NCBI GenBank assembly: GCA_003228495.1
Contig: QIDY01000043.1
Coordinates: 1-40,799, forward strand
Reading direction: 5' to 3'
DNA length: 40,799 bases
Origin: Nitrospirota bacterium
GTDB lineage: Bacteria > Nitrospirota > Nitrospiria > Nitrospirales > UBA8639
The notes under the pieces are model-generated. The model was not told where the DNA came from. It did not search any database and saw only the letters and a program-made list of their open reading frames with translations. The translations under genes and the position numbers were made by a program. Shown piece after piece: positions 16,188 through 24,019 of this stretch. Within the stretch, counting starts at the first letter, position 1. The number at the start of each line of letters is the position of its first letter.

Positions 16188-17519
16188 ATGAAACCTAAAC
16201 GAACGTGGCGTGTGCAAGTCTGGCTCTTTCTTTTTTTGTTGGCGGGGGTCGGCATCTATGTGTTCTATACGGAAATTCGTCCTGTCGTTATTTTTGGATT
16301 GCGTGATGATTATGCCCATGCCATTCCCTATCAGCAGGTTCCGGTAGGGCTGCAGAGCTTGAAAGCCGAGGAATGCGGCCGGTGCCATGAGGAAATTTAT
16401 CAAGAATGGAAGTCGAGCATTCATGCCCAGGCGTTTCATGATCCGTTTTTTCAGGCGTATTGGAAAAGGGATAAGAATATTTGGGTGTGTTTGAATTGCC
16501 ATACGCCTTTGGAAAATCAGCAGCCCACTCTCGTTCAGGATATTCCGCGTGGACGCGTGGAGAAGGCTTTTGAGATTCCTAATTATCGATACGATCCAGA
16601 GTATCAACAGGAAGGAGTCACCTGTGCGGCGTGCCATGTTCGGGATGGGATGGTTTTGGGTCCCTACGATGACTCCGTGGCTCCGCATCCGACGCAATTC
16701 GATCCTTCTTTCCGGACGACGAAAGTTTGTTATCGTTGTCATAGTGTGGTTTCTGGTCCCACGCAGTTTTATGCAGGCGGGCCTTGCGGGACATTCAATG
16801 AGTATGAAGGGGAGTTCTTCATGAAGGAGAAAGGCCTCATATGTCAGAATTGTCATATGCCGGATGTGTTGCGGCCCGTCGCCAAGAATGGTCCGATTCG
16901 GTTTGGCCGTCGGCATCTCTGGCGAGGCGGCCATGATCCCGATATGATTAAGCAGGCGGTGGCGGTGCAGGTTCAGGCTGATCCTCCCGCGCCGCAACCG
17001 GGTGAGGAGGTGACCTTGACGCTCACGCTTATTAATGCGGGGGCGGGACATAAAATCCCAACCGGGGATCCTGATCGGCATTTCACGGTCGAATTTGAAG
17101 TGCGCGATTCTCAGGGAACCGTGGTACAGCAACAATCGGATACGATGGGGCGTTGGATTCTCTGGCAACCGGTCATTGTTGAGGTGTATGATAACCGTCT
17201 TTTACCCTTGGCCAGCCGGGATTATACGTTTGAATATGAAGTCCCTCAAGGTGGAAAAGGGTGGAGCATTCAGGCACGAATTCGGTATCATATCTTGACC
17301 GATGATCAACATCTGATGCTAAGGGATGAATACAGTCTGACGGCCGATGATCCTTATGTGTTTACAATCTATGAACGAGAGTTTCCATTAGGTCCGACAT
17401 TATCTGCGGCGTTAGAAAACCAAGAGATCGATCCGCGAGTAGGTTGTGCGCTACCCTCTCAGAACGATTCTTCTGATCACCTGACAGGGATGTCTTCACT
17501 TCATTCATCAAAGGGATAA
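16188..17519 (+). CDS. membrane-anchored pentaheme cytochrome c
   Basis: Predicted electron-transfer protein of 443 residues held to the inner membrane by one N-terminal helix (about 9-27, WLFLFLLAGVGIYVFYT), with the rest in the periplasm. Five CxxCH heme c sites: CGRCH (63), CLNCH (101), CAACH (146), CYRCH (181) and CQNCH (209). The arrangement recalls the cytochrome c-554/NrfB-type multiheme group. Residues about 245-420 have no heme site and look like beta strands, including AGAGHKIPTGDPDRH; this is a separate domain I cannot name. It is four bases behind the deacetylase-like gene and seven ahead of a rhodanese gene, suggesting joint work with sulfur chemistry (inference). Confidence 0.85.
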   Translation: MKPKRTWRVQVWLFLFLLAGVGIYVFYTEIRPVVIFGLRDDYAHAIPYQQVPVGLQSLKAEECGRCHEEIYQEWKSSIHAQAFHDPFFQAYWKRDKNIWVCLNCHTPLENQQPTLVQDIPRGRVEKAFEIPNYRYDPEYQQEGVTCAACHVRDGMVLGPYDDSVAPHPTQFDPSFRTTKVCYRCHSVVSGPTQFYAGGPCGTFNEYEGEFFMKEKGLICQNCHMPDVLRPVAKNGPIRFGRRHLWRGGHDPDMIKQAVAVQVQADPPAPQPGEEVTLTLTLINAGAGHKIPTGDPDRHFTVEFEVRDSQGTVVQQQSDTMGRWILWQPVIVEVYDNRLLPLASRDYTFEYEVPQGGKGWSIQARIRYHILTDDQHLMLRDEYSLTADDPYVFTIYEREFPLGPTLSAALENQEIDPRVGCALPSQNDSSDHLTGMSSLHSSKG

Positions 17520-17525
17520 CGAGTT

Positions 17526-18401
17526 ATGACGGCGATGCAAAACTTATTTATTGATACCGAAACCTTGTCTCAAAATTTGGGACGCGAAGACTTCGTGCTC
17601 ATTGATGTCCGTGGGGCTGCGGCCTACAGTTCCCACATCCCAGGCGCAGTGCATAGTACCTGGCATGAATACAGCGACCCTGCTTCCGTGGCCAAGGGTG
17701 TGTTGAATCCGGATTTGTCACAGCTGGAACAGCGGCTTCGGACATTGGGTCTTAACCAGGCCAGTGATGTGGTGATTTATTCCAATCCGTTCGATAACTG
17801 GGGCGATGAAGGGCGGATGTTTTGGATGCTGCAATATTTGGGACATCCCAGCGTCCGTATTTTAGATGGCGGCTGGGTGAAATGGGTTGCGGAACAACGG
17901 CGGTTTGAACATGAGATTGTGAAACTGCCAACGGGTGATTTTTCGGTGAACGCACATCCAGACCTCATTATCAATAAAGACGCGTTAAAGAAATTGGTGA
18001 GAGGACAACATCCCAATACAGTTATCCTGGATGCCCGAAGCGTCGAAGAATATGCTGGAAAGGAGATTGATGGTTTGCCACGGGCCGGGCATATTCCCTC
18101 GGCCATGAATATCTCCTGGAATCAGTTTTTACAGCCGGATGCGACCGTCAAACCTCGCGAACAGGTGAGAAATATCTTTGAAGACCATGGTCTGCGTGAA
18201 GACCAAGAAATTGTGACCTATTGTCTTGGAGGCGTCAGAGCAGCCTGGGTGTATTGTCTGCTGCGCTATGTGGGATATGACCAGGTGAAAACGTATCCCG
18301 GTTCGTGGTGGGAATGGTCGCGGGATTTTGCCGCACCGGTGGAGAAAGATGTCAAGCTATTACACAAGGTGACGAATCTCGAGCAGAAGAAGCCATCTTG
18401 A
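17526..18401 (+). CDS. two-domain sulfurtransferase (rhodanese/TST type)
   Basis: Thiosulfate or 3-mercaptopyruvate sulfurtransferase, 291 residues. The N-terminal rhodanese domain (about 1-135; VLIDVRGAAAYSSHIPGAVH) has no catalytic cysteine, as is normal. The C-terminal domain (about 150-280; VILDARSVEEYAGKEIDGLP) has the active-site loop YCLGGVRAAW with the catalytic Cys; the loop CLGGVR is closer to thiosulfate-using forms than to CGSGVT mercaptopyruvate forms. No signal peptide is visible, so it is probably cytoplasmic, on the other side of the membrane from the adjoining cytochrome. Seven bases separate it from the cytochrome stop. Confidence 0.9.
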   Translation: MTAMQNLFIDTETLSQNLGREDFVLIDVRGAAAYSSHIPGAVHSTWHEYSDPASVAKGVLNPDLSQLEQRLRTLGLNQASDVVIYSNPFDNWGDEGRMFWMLQYLGHPSVRILDGGWVKWVAEQRRFEHEIVKLPTGDFSVNAHPDLIINKDALKKLVRGQHPNTVILDARSVEEYAGKEIDGLPRAGHIPSAMNISWNQFLQPDATVKPREQVRNIFEDHGLREDQEIVTYCLGGVRAAWVYCLLRYVGYDQVKTYPGSWWEWSRDFAAPVEKDVKLLHKVTNLEQKKPS

Positions 18402-18474
18402 TCTTGTTCGAACGACATGAGAGGATACCAACTGGGGTGTGTGGATTTTTACCATAATTATAAGGAGGTCAGGG

Positions 18475-18852
18475 ATGAGTATTCGTTTGTTGGTTAAGGG
18501 AATGGGTTTGTTGGGTATTTTAGCTTTACTCACAGTAGGAACGTGGGGATCCGTGGCCATGGCTGATGAGAATCATAAAATGGCTGATATGAATCCTCAT
18601 GTGGCTGAGGCCATAGCCCATGCGGAAGGCGCTGTCGAGCATGGCGACCAGGGCCATGCTGACGCGTTGGTGGAGCATGCTGAGGAGGCGTTGATGCATG
18701 CCCAAGCCGCTCAAAAAGAGGTCACAAATCCTCATTTGGATGAGGGGGTGCATGAGTTAATGGAAGCCATTAATCATGGCAAAAAAGGTCATGCCGAAAT
18801 TGGGACTAAGCATGCCAAGAGTGCTGTGATGCATCTGAAAGAGGCTCATTAA
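18475..18852 (+). CDS. smbP: SmbP-like histidine-rich periplasmic metal-binding protein
   Basis: A 125-residue exported protein. The signal peptide ends near residue 30 (GSVAMA, then DENHK). The mature part is helical with 14 histidines, many seven residues apart (about 42/49/56, 61/68/75, 106/113/120), a pattern that lines one helix face with metal ligands. This matches SmbP, the small metal-binding protein of Nitrosomonas europaea that binds copper and other divalent metals in the periplasm. ATG 18475 follows an ideal AAGGAGG. A strong terminator comes 23 bases after the stop. Identification by pattern; a copper-buffering role is inferred. Confidence 0.85.
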   Translation: MSIRLLVKGMGLLGILALLTVGTWGSVAMADENHKMADMNPHVAEAIAHAEGAVEHGDQGHADALVEHAEEALMHAQAAQKEVTNPHLDEGVHELMEAINHGKKGHAEIGTKHAKSAVMHLKEAH

Positions 18853-18875
18853 TTATTCGCAATAAACATTCTGAG

Positions 18876-18911
18876 AAAAGCGGGTGGAGGGAACTCTACC
18901 CGCTTTTTTTT
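18876..18911 (+). terminator. rho-independent terminator after smbP
   Basis: The arm AAAAGCGGGT (18876-18885) pairs with ACCCGCTTTT after a short GGAG...CTCT inner stem and a GGAA loop, followed by a run of T to 18911. It should end the 15239-18852 transcript. Confidence 0.9.
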
Positions 18912-18933
18912 GTGAATGAAGCTGGGTGTAACC

Positions 18934-19728
18934 ATGAATGTAGGATTTTTTCAATTTACCCCGAAGTTTGGGGAAATCCAACGCAATCTGGAAACTCTCC
19001 TAGAAGCCATCGCTACTTTCCAAGGTCATCTCTTGGTCCTCCCCGAACTGGCCCTGTCGGGGTATCAATTTCTTTCGACAGAGGAAGCCTGGGAGTTGGC
19101 AGAAGACGTTCCATCGGGGATGACCTGCCAACGGCTGACACAGGTGATTCGAGGACGTTCCCTGTATGTTGTGGTGGGATTGGCGGAGCGTGACCGAGAT
19201 TGCTTGTATAATTCCGCCATCCTAATCGGCCCGCAAGGGTATATTGGGACTTATCGCAAAACGCATTTATTTTTTGAGGAGACCCTCTGGTTTTCTCCTG
19301 GTAATACGGGGTTTCCCGTGTGGGACATTGGCATGGCCAAAATCGGGCTCTTGGTTTGCTTCGATTGGTTTTATCCGGAGGCTGCAAGAACCTTAGCCCT
19401 TAAGGGTGCTGATATTCTCTGTCACCCCAGTAATCTGGTGTTACCTTACTGCCCCGATGCCATGGTGACCCGGTGCCTGGAAAACCATGTATTTGCCATT
19501 ACTGCTAATCGAATTGGCCGTGAACAACGAGGGAGTAAACCGGTCTTACCATTCATTGGGCTCAGTGAAATCGTGGATCCAAATGGAAAGATTTTACATC
19601 GGGCGTCACAAAAGGAACCGGAGTTGTTTATGTACGAAATCGATGTGACGCAGGCTCGTGACAAACGCATCAATCCGTATAATGATTTACTGAAGGATCG
19701 GCGGCCTCAATGGTATGTAGAGCGGTAA
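18934..19728 (+). CDS. carbon-nitrogen hydrolase (nitrilase superfamily)
   Basis: Amidase of the nitrilase superfamily; the substrate is unknown. About 264 residues from ATG 18934 (MNVGFFQFTPKFG). The catalytic triad is visible: Glu in LVLPELALSGYQF, Lys in YRKTHLFFEE and Cys in VCFDWFYPEAART. HPSNLVLPYC and ANRIGREQRG follow the usual pattern. An upstream ATG at 18916 lies directly behind the terminator T-run and adds six residues. The family includes omega-amidase and N-carbamoyl amidases. Its TAA stop runs straight into a heptamer repeat that was later hit by an insertion sequence. Confidence 0.88.
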   Translation: MNVGFFQFTPKFGEIQRNLETLLEAIATFQGHLLVLPELALSGYQFLSTEEAWELAEDVPSGMTCQRLTQVIRGRSLYVVVGLAERDRDCLYNSAILIGPQGYIGTYRKTHLFFEETLWFSPGNTGFPVWDIGMAKIGLLVCFDWFYPEAARTLALKGADILCHPSNLVLPYCPDAMVTRCLENHVFAITANRIGREQRGSKPVLPFIGLSEIVDPNGKILHRASQKEPELFMYEIDVTQARDKRINPYNDLLKDRRPQWYVER

Positions 19729-19768
19729 AAAGTGAAAAGTAAGGAGTAAGTAGTGAGCAGAAAGTAGC
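19726..19768 (+). repeat. heptamer repeat (AAGTRAR type), split by an insertion sequence
   Basis: Starting in the nitrilase stop codon, the plus strand reads in seven-base steps: AAGTGAA, AAGTAAG, GAGTAAG, TAGTGAG, CAGAAAG. The run is cut at 19768 by the IS1595-type element; AGAAAGTAGC reappears at 20766-20775 on the far side as the target duplication, followed by a pyrimidine-rich stretch that could be the rest of the second arm. Confidence 0.75.
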
Positions 19769-20765
19769 CTGCATACCCGGTTGACGCCACTACATACAAT
19801 GGGGAGTATCTTCGCTCATCTTTTTGGGCGCATAGGGGCGAGGATCTTTGGCAACGGCATTTTCAAGGACACGGTAAAAAAGCAGGCCCCTCGAAGTGGA
19901 GGTGCGTCTGTTCAATCGAAACGTGAATTCATTGAGATAGGTATCCAGGTTCATCGGATCAATTCTGCCGTGATAGGTTCCGTAGTACCAGTGCTTGAGG
20001 AGCGAGGCAACCCGGTGAACGCGCGGCAATAGTTCATCGGCATCGCCCCCGTTTTCTTCCCAAGAATATGGCTTTTTCATGGGCTGATGAATAGAGCCCT
20101 GATTCCTGACCCCACAATAACTATTCAGTCCATCGGTGACGACGGTGCTTCCTGGATTGATGTATTTTGCGACAAAGCCCTGTAGGACAGGGCCTGATCG
20201 ATCAGTAATTTTCTCCATGCGGATTCTGCCTGTTTTCTTGCCAGCAATTTGCGCAGCAACTCCGATAAGCTGCTTATTGTTTTCCCCACCGAGGAACACT
20301 TCATCGACCTCTATTGCTCCAGTCAAACGATCCTGATGGGGGCGAACCATGGCTATGCGTAGTTTGTGCAATATTCTCCATGCCGTTTCGTGGCGCTTCA
20401 TTCCCACAGCCCGCTGTAAGCCAATCGCACTGATACCCGTTTTTTGATTCGTGAGCCACCAGATAGCTTGGAACCAAATGTCCAGGGAAATTTTGGTGTC
20501 TTGGAAAATTGTTCCGGCCAAGATAGAAATTTGGAAATCGCAATCAGCGCACTTGAGAACGGGGCGGTTCCTTCTCCTCCACAGACGCATCGACTGACAG
20601 CGAGGACATTGGACTCCACTGGGCCACCGGATCTTTTCCAAATAATCACGGCAGGATGCCTCGTCCGGAAAACGCTTGAGCCATTCTCCACTAGTCCTCG
20701 GGGATTCCCGCATACGTACATTCAATACAATCCCTCGTGGTTAGTGGTGTCAACCGGGTATGCAG
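19769..20765 (-). mobile_element. complete IS1595-type insertion sequence
   Basis: The ends 19769-19792 and 20742-20765 are 24-base inverted repeats with one mismatch (core GCATACCCGGTTGACG). Outside them the 10-base direct repeat AGAAAGTAGC occurs at 19759-19768 and 20766-20775; IS1595-family elements usually duplicate 8 bases, so two of the ten may be chance or end bases. The element is about 1 kb with one intact transposase gene, all signs of a recent insertion. Confidence 0.93.
19790..20725 (-). CDS. IS1595 family transposase (ISXO2-like)
   Basis: DDE-type transposase of 311 residues. The N-terminal zinc ribbon is CPRC and CADC (about residues 40-63), as expected for IS1595 and IS1016 relatives. 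The catalytic core starts at IEVDEVFLGGENN with the first Asp, continues at VVTDGLNSYCGV with the second, and ends in LKHWYYGTYHGRIDPMNLDT with YLNEFTFRLNRR. No frameshift or stop is present. The ORF nearly fills the element between the inverted repeats. Confidence 0.92.
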   Translation of the reverse strand: MNVRMRESPRTSGEWLKRFPDEASCRDYLEKIRWPSGVQCPRCQSMRLWRRRNRPVLKCADCDFQISILAGTIFQDTKISLDIWFQAIWWLTNQKTGISAIGLQRAVGMKRHETAWRILHKLRIAMVRPHQDRLTGAIEVDEVFLGGENNKQLIGVAAQIAGKKTGRIRMEKITDRSGPVLQGFVAKYINPGSTVVTDGLNSYCGVRNQGSIHQPMKKPYSWEENGGDADELLPRVHRVASLLKHWYYGTYHGRIDPMNLDTYLNEFTFRLNRRTSTSRGLLFYRVLENAVAKDPRPYAPKKMSEDTPHCM

Positions 20766-20820
20766 AGAAAGTAGCACTCCTGTTTCCTCGCGTGCCTGAC
20801 GTTTTACGCCATCTGTTGGC

Positions 20821-20849
20821 TTGACATAACCTGACGGATGCAATACATC
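20821..20849 (+). promoter_or_regulatory. possible promoter of the HhH lipoprotein gene
   Basis: TTGACA (20821-20826) and TACATC (20844-20849) are 17 bases apart. The -35 is perfect, the -10 poor. It lies outside the insertion sequence, so the lipoprotein gene may have its own promoter and need not depend on the interrupted upstream region. Confidence 0.35.
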
Positions 20850-20940
20850 CTCCATATAACCATTTGTAGGGAATTGCAATGGACAACGGGCGGGATTTTC
20901 CGGGATGAATATTTTTATTCGCAGGGATGAGGAGGTGGAT

Positions 20941-21729
20941 ATGACACGGTGGGTAGCGATTGCCTTGATGCTCATAATAGGTCTATCGGGTTGCATGGTG
21001 TCGAAGAGCAAATATGACGGGGCCGTATCCGATATGGAATCGGCTAAGGTTCAGTTGGAAAAGGGCAGAATGCATCAGGAAGCTCTTGAGGAACAAATTC
21101 GAAATCTCAAAGGGCTCAACGAAAAAATTTCCACCGATTTGGAGGTGATGACCACAGAAGTGCAACGCATCAAGGAAGGGCGAAAAAACGAACATACTTT
21201 GCTTGAAACGCGTGAACGTGAACTGGATCAGGAAAAGACTCAACTGCGTTCGAAGTTACGTGCAATTTCCGCACAGTATCTAAAAGTGAAGTCACAAAAT
21301 ACCGCGCTCAAAAAGACCGTATTGCGATATAAAAAAGAACTCAAAGGCTCTCAGAAATCCAGCATGCAAGGGACAACGAGAGGGGGGATATCCTCAAAGC
21401 CAACCTCTTCTGATGTCGTGGCCTCCAAGGCGAAACCCTCGACTACTGGGCCATTGAAGGTGGCGATGCCTTCCAAGCCTAAAACACCAAAAATTGCCAT
21501 TCCACCCGTGCTTCCAAAAGTTGCCACCAATTTGGTAAATATCAATAAGGCCTCAGTCAGCGATCTGGTCTTAACGCTGGGGTTGAGCCGGGCAATGGCC
21601 GAAGAATTGGTGTCCAACCGCCCGTATCGTTTGCGTGGGGAATTGGTGGCCAAAAATGTGATTCCTAAGGCAACGTTTGATGAGATCAAAGGCCGTATCA
21701 CTGCCTCCCCAATCACTGCCTCCCCATAA
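20941..21729 (+). CDS. coiled-coil lipoprotein with ComEA-like helix-hairpin-helix domain
   Basis: About 262 residues from ATG 20941, preceded by GAGGAGG. The signal peptide ends in the lipobox LSGC, so Cys18 is lipidated. Residues about 25-135 are a long charged coiled coil (VQLEKGRMHQEALEEQIRNL). A basic, Pro/Lys/Ser/Thr-rich linker (about 136-196) leads to a C-terminal helix-hairpin-helix domain (about 198-253; NINKASVSDLVLTLGLSRA), like the DNA-binding domain of ComEA. It ends with a duplicated ITASP from a 15-base repeat. The combination suggests an envelope protein that could touch DNA, or simply a spacer protein with a protein-binding HhH; the role is unknown. Confidence 0.75.
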   Translation: MTRWVAIALMLIIGLSGCMVSKSKYDGAVSDMESAKVQLEKGRMHQEALEEQIRNLKGLNEKISTDLEVMTTEVQRIKEGRKNEHTLLETRERELDQEKTQLRSKLRAISAQYLKVKSQNTALKKTVLRYKKELKGSQKSSMQGTTRGGISSKPTSSDVVASKAKPSTTGPLKVAMPSKPKTPKIAIPPVLPKVATNLVNINKASVSDLVLTLGLSRAMAEELVSNRPYRLRGELVAKNVIPKATFDEIKGRITASPITASP

Positions 21730-22027
21730 GGAAAAAGTGAAAAGTAAGAAGTGAAAAGAGAAGTCTTTAGGTCTTTCCCCCTCATTCGGGTTCCCGTCTT
21801 TGTCGGGACTCTTTAGGGTTCGCGCAACAATAACTTCCCATTTTCACATCCCATCTTCAGGTCATCTTGGGCCGATCTTCACTCACACCATCCTCAACGT
21901 AGGCCTGCCTACGCTTGCGGTTGTGCTCCCTCAGGTCGACCCCATCTGTCCCCAATTTGAGCGCGAATTCTGGGAAGTTGTTGTTGCGCGAACCCTTACT
22001 TTTTATGTCTCACTTTTTACGTCTTTT
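21727..22027. repeat. compound inverted-repeat element between convergent genes
   Basis: The 273-base gap between the HhH lipoprotein and lolD has heptamer arrays at both edges, each starting at the local stop codon (about 21730-21766 plus, 21996-22027 minus). Inside are near-perfect 26-base inverted repeats, 21815-21840 and 21971-21996, with one mismatch, and a small hairpin TCCCG/CGGGA at 21792-21808. The 130-base centre contains the near-palindrome CGTAGGCCTGCCTACG. No gene is visible. It may be a non-autonomous mobile element; only one copy is seen here. Confidence 0.7.
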
Positions 22028-22743
22028 AAGCAGCGGTCTTCGAGGATTTGGCCGTCTTGCAGATGGATGAGGCGATCTGTTTGATGGGACAGTTTTTCAT
22101 TGTGGGTAACCAGGATAAACGCGGTCCCATGAATCTCATTTAACTTTCGTAATACGTTGAACAGTTCTTCCCCTGTGTGTGTATCCAGATTGCCTGTGGG
22201 TTCGTCCGCCAGGACCAGGTCAGGTTGACGGATCAGTGCGCGGGCTACCGCAACGCGTTGTTGCTCTCCTCCTGATAATTCTCCGGGCTTATGATGTAAG
22301 CGATGTGATAATCCCACTTCGGATAACAATGACGTTGCCGCTTCAATGGCCATGGCCTTGGGGATTTTTTGGATGAGTGCAGGCATGTACGCATTTTCCA
22401 GTGCGGTGAATTCAGGAAGAAGATGATGAAACTGAAATACAAAACCGATTCGTTGATTACGAAAAGCGGCCAGAGCTATTTCACTGGCTTTGAACATATT
22501 TTTCCCTTCAAATAGCACTTCTCCGTTTGTCGGGCGATCCAAGGTTCCCAGGATATGCAGTAGGGTACTTTTCCCGGCTCCTGAAGCCCCGATGATGGCC
22601 ACCATTTCCGCTCGCTGAATGGTCATCGTAATGCCATTGAGGACATGCACGGTTTGGTTGCCCATTTGGAATGACCGCTGAAGATTGTCGACCTGAACCA
22701 ACGGAGTTGGTTCTGCCGATTGAGGAGCATCAGTGTCATTCAT
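22003..22743 (-). CDS. lolD: lipoprotein-releasing ABC transporter ATPase LolD
   Basis: ATPase of the LolCDE complex that extracts mature lipoproteins from the inner membrane for transfer to LolA. 246 residues: Walker A GASGAGKST, Q-loop FVFQFHHLLPEFTALENAYM (the HHLL/EFTALEN pattern is typical of LolD), signature LSGGEQQRVAVARAL, Walker B DLVLADEPTGNLD and the His switch LVTHNEKL. The last residues, KDVKSET, are encoded by the heptamer repeat, so the repeat has set the C terminus. It overlaps lolC by eight bases. Confidence 0.93.
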   Translation of the reverse strand: MNDTDAPQSAEPTPLVQVDNLQRSFQMGNQTVHVLNGITMTIQRAEMVAIIGASGAGKSTLLHILGTLDRPTNGEVLFEGKNMFKASEIALAAFRNQRIGFVFQFHHLLPEFTALENAYMPALIQKIPKAMAIEAATSLLSEVGLSHRLHHKPGELSGGEQQRVAVARALIRQPDLVLADEPTGNLDTHTGEELFNVLRKLNEIHGTAFILVTHNEKLSHQTDRLIHLQDGQILEDRCLKDVKSET

Positions 22744-24019
22744 AACGAAGAGCGCTGACGGGATCTAACTTGGCGGCTTGCCATGAGGGATAAAACGTGG
22801 CAGCGAAACTGATGAGAATCGCTGAAGTGGCCACTAACACCACATCTAATGGAAGAATGTGAACCGGAATGCGGGAAATATAGTAGACCGATGCATCGAA
22901 GGTCCAATAGTTTTGGATAAGCCATAAGAACGAATAGCCTAAAGGGACTCCGATGCTGGTTCCGACCAATCCAATAACCACTCCGTTGAGCATGAAAATT
23001 CGCATGATCGATCGCGGGGTTGCACCCATGGCTTTGAGGATAGCGATCTCCCGTTGTTTTTCGTTCACAATCATCGTTAGGGTGCCGACGATATTGAAGG
23101 ATGCCACAAACGTGATTAACACCAAGAGCAGGAACATCATGGTTTTTTCTAATTTTAAGGCGGAAAATAAATTACGATTGAGCTGCATCCAATCTCGTGC
23201 CATGAAGTCCAAACCGAGTGCGGTTTCCAGGCGTTGGCCAATTTCTTGTGCTAAAAAGACATCATTCACTTTTACTTGAATACCGGTTACGGAATCGTCA
23301 AGTCCAAAGAATTTTTGGGCTTCTTCTAAGCTGATGTAGGAGAGAGAGGAATCATATTCAAACATGCCCGATTCGAAGATACCCACTACCGTAAAGGGCC
23401 GAATTTTCGGGGTCATCGTGAACGATTTGATCGGACCGACAGGGGAGACCACGTTGATCGAATCACCGATAAACACACCCAGTCGCATTGACAGTTCTTG
23501 GCCGAGAATAATGCCTGGACGATTCGCCGGTGGCACAGATGTTTTCCCGGAAAGTGGTCGGCCCTGTTCGGGTCGCACGAATGACGGATCTTGTAAACCC
23601 GCTAAATCGCCGAATTTCATATTGTCTTGTAAGTCCGTGACTTTGGCCTCTTGTTCGGATTGAATCCCTCGCAAAATCACCCCTTGCACACTGCTTTTAG
23701 AAGAGATAAGGACTTGTTTGAAAATGAACGGTGCTGCGGCTACCACGTCGGGAACGGCTTCAATTTGTTGAAGGACCTCGCCATAATTTTTCATGTCATT
23801 GGTTCCGCGTTCCTGCACGATGATATGGGCGGTGGTGCCGAGAATTTTGGCCTGGAGATCTTCCTTGAATCCGGTCATGATGCCCAGAGTGCCAATCAGG
23901 GCCGCCACGCCTAAGGTAATTCCAGTGATGGAGATGAAGGTGTTGAGCGAGATCGTGCGTTGTCGGCGTTTGGCCCGCAAATACCGCAGGCCAATGATCA
24001 TTTCATAGGGCAAGGTCAC
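22736..24019 (-). CDS. lolC: lipoprotein-releasing ABC transporter permease LolC/LolE
   Basis: Inner-membrane permease of the FtsX/LolC family, 427 residues, four membrane helices: one near residues 25-50, then a periplasmic domain to about 270, then three helices (MFLLLVLITFVASFNIVGTL; GVVIGLVGTSIGVPLGYSFL; LVATSAILISFAATFYPSWQ). YLRAKRRQRTISLNTFISIT at the N terminus and IAILKAMGATPRSIMRIFML are family hallmarks. Only one permease gene is present, so the complex may use a homodimer, as in species with a single LolF. It overlaps lysS by four bases and lolD by eight. Confidence 0.93.
   Translation of the reverse strand: MTLPYEMIIGLRYLRAKRRQRTISLNTFISITGITLGVAALIGTLGIMTGFKEDLQAKILGTTAHIIVQERGTNDMKNYGEVLQQIEAVPDVVAAAPFIFKQVLISSKSSVQGVILRGIQSEQEAKVTDLQDNMKFGDLAGLQDPSFVRPEQGRPLSGKTSVPPANRPGIILGQELSMRLGVFIGDSINVVSPVGPIKSFTMTPKIRPFTVVGIFESGMFEYDSSLSYISLEEAQKFFGLDDSVTGIQVKVNDVFLAQEIGQRLETALGLDFMARDWMQLNRNLFSALKLEKTMMFLLLVLITFVASFNIVGTLTMIVNEKQREIAILKAMGATPRSIMRIFMLNGVVIGLVGTSIGVPLGYSFLWLIQNYWTFDASVYYISRIPVHILPLDVVLVATSAILISFAATFYPSWQAAKLDPVSALRYE

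Noticed and set aside
16161..17168. Long open frame (335 codons) on the minus strand opposite the cytochrome gene
   Set aside because: The plus strand carries five CxxCH motifs and a membrane anchor; the minus-strand product shows no family feature.
20444..20824. Plus-strand open frame across the insertion sequence
   Set aside because: Antisense shadow of the IS1595 transposase and it runs across the terminal repeat.
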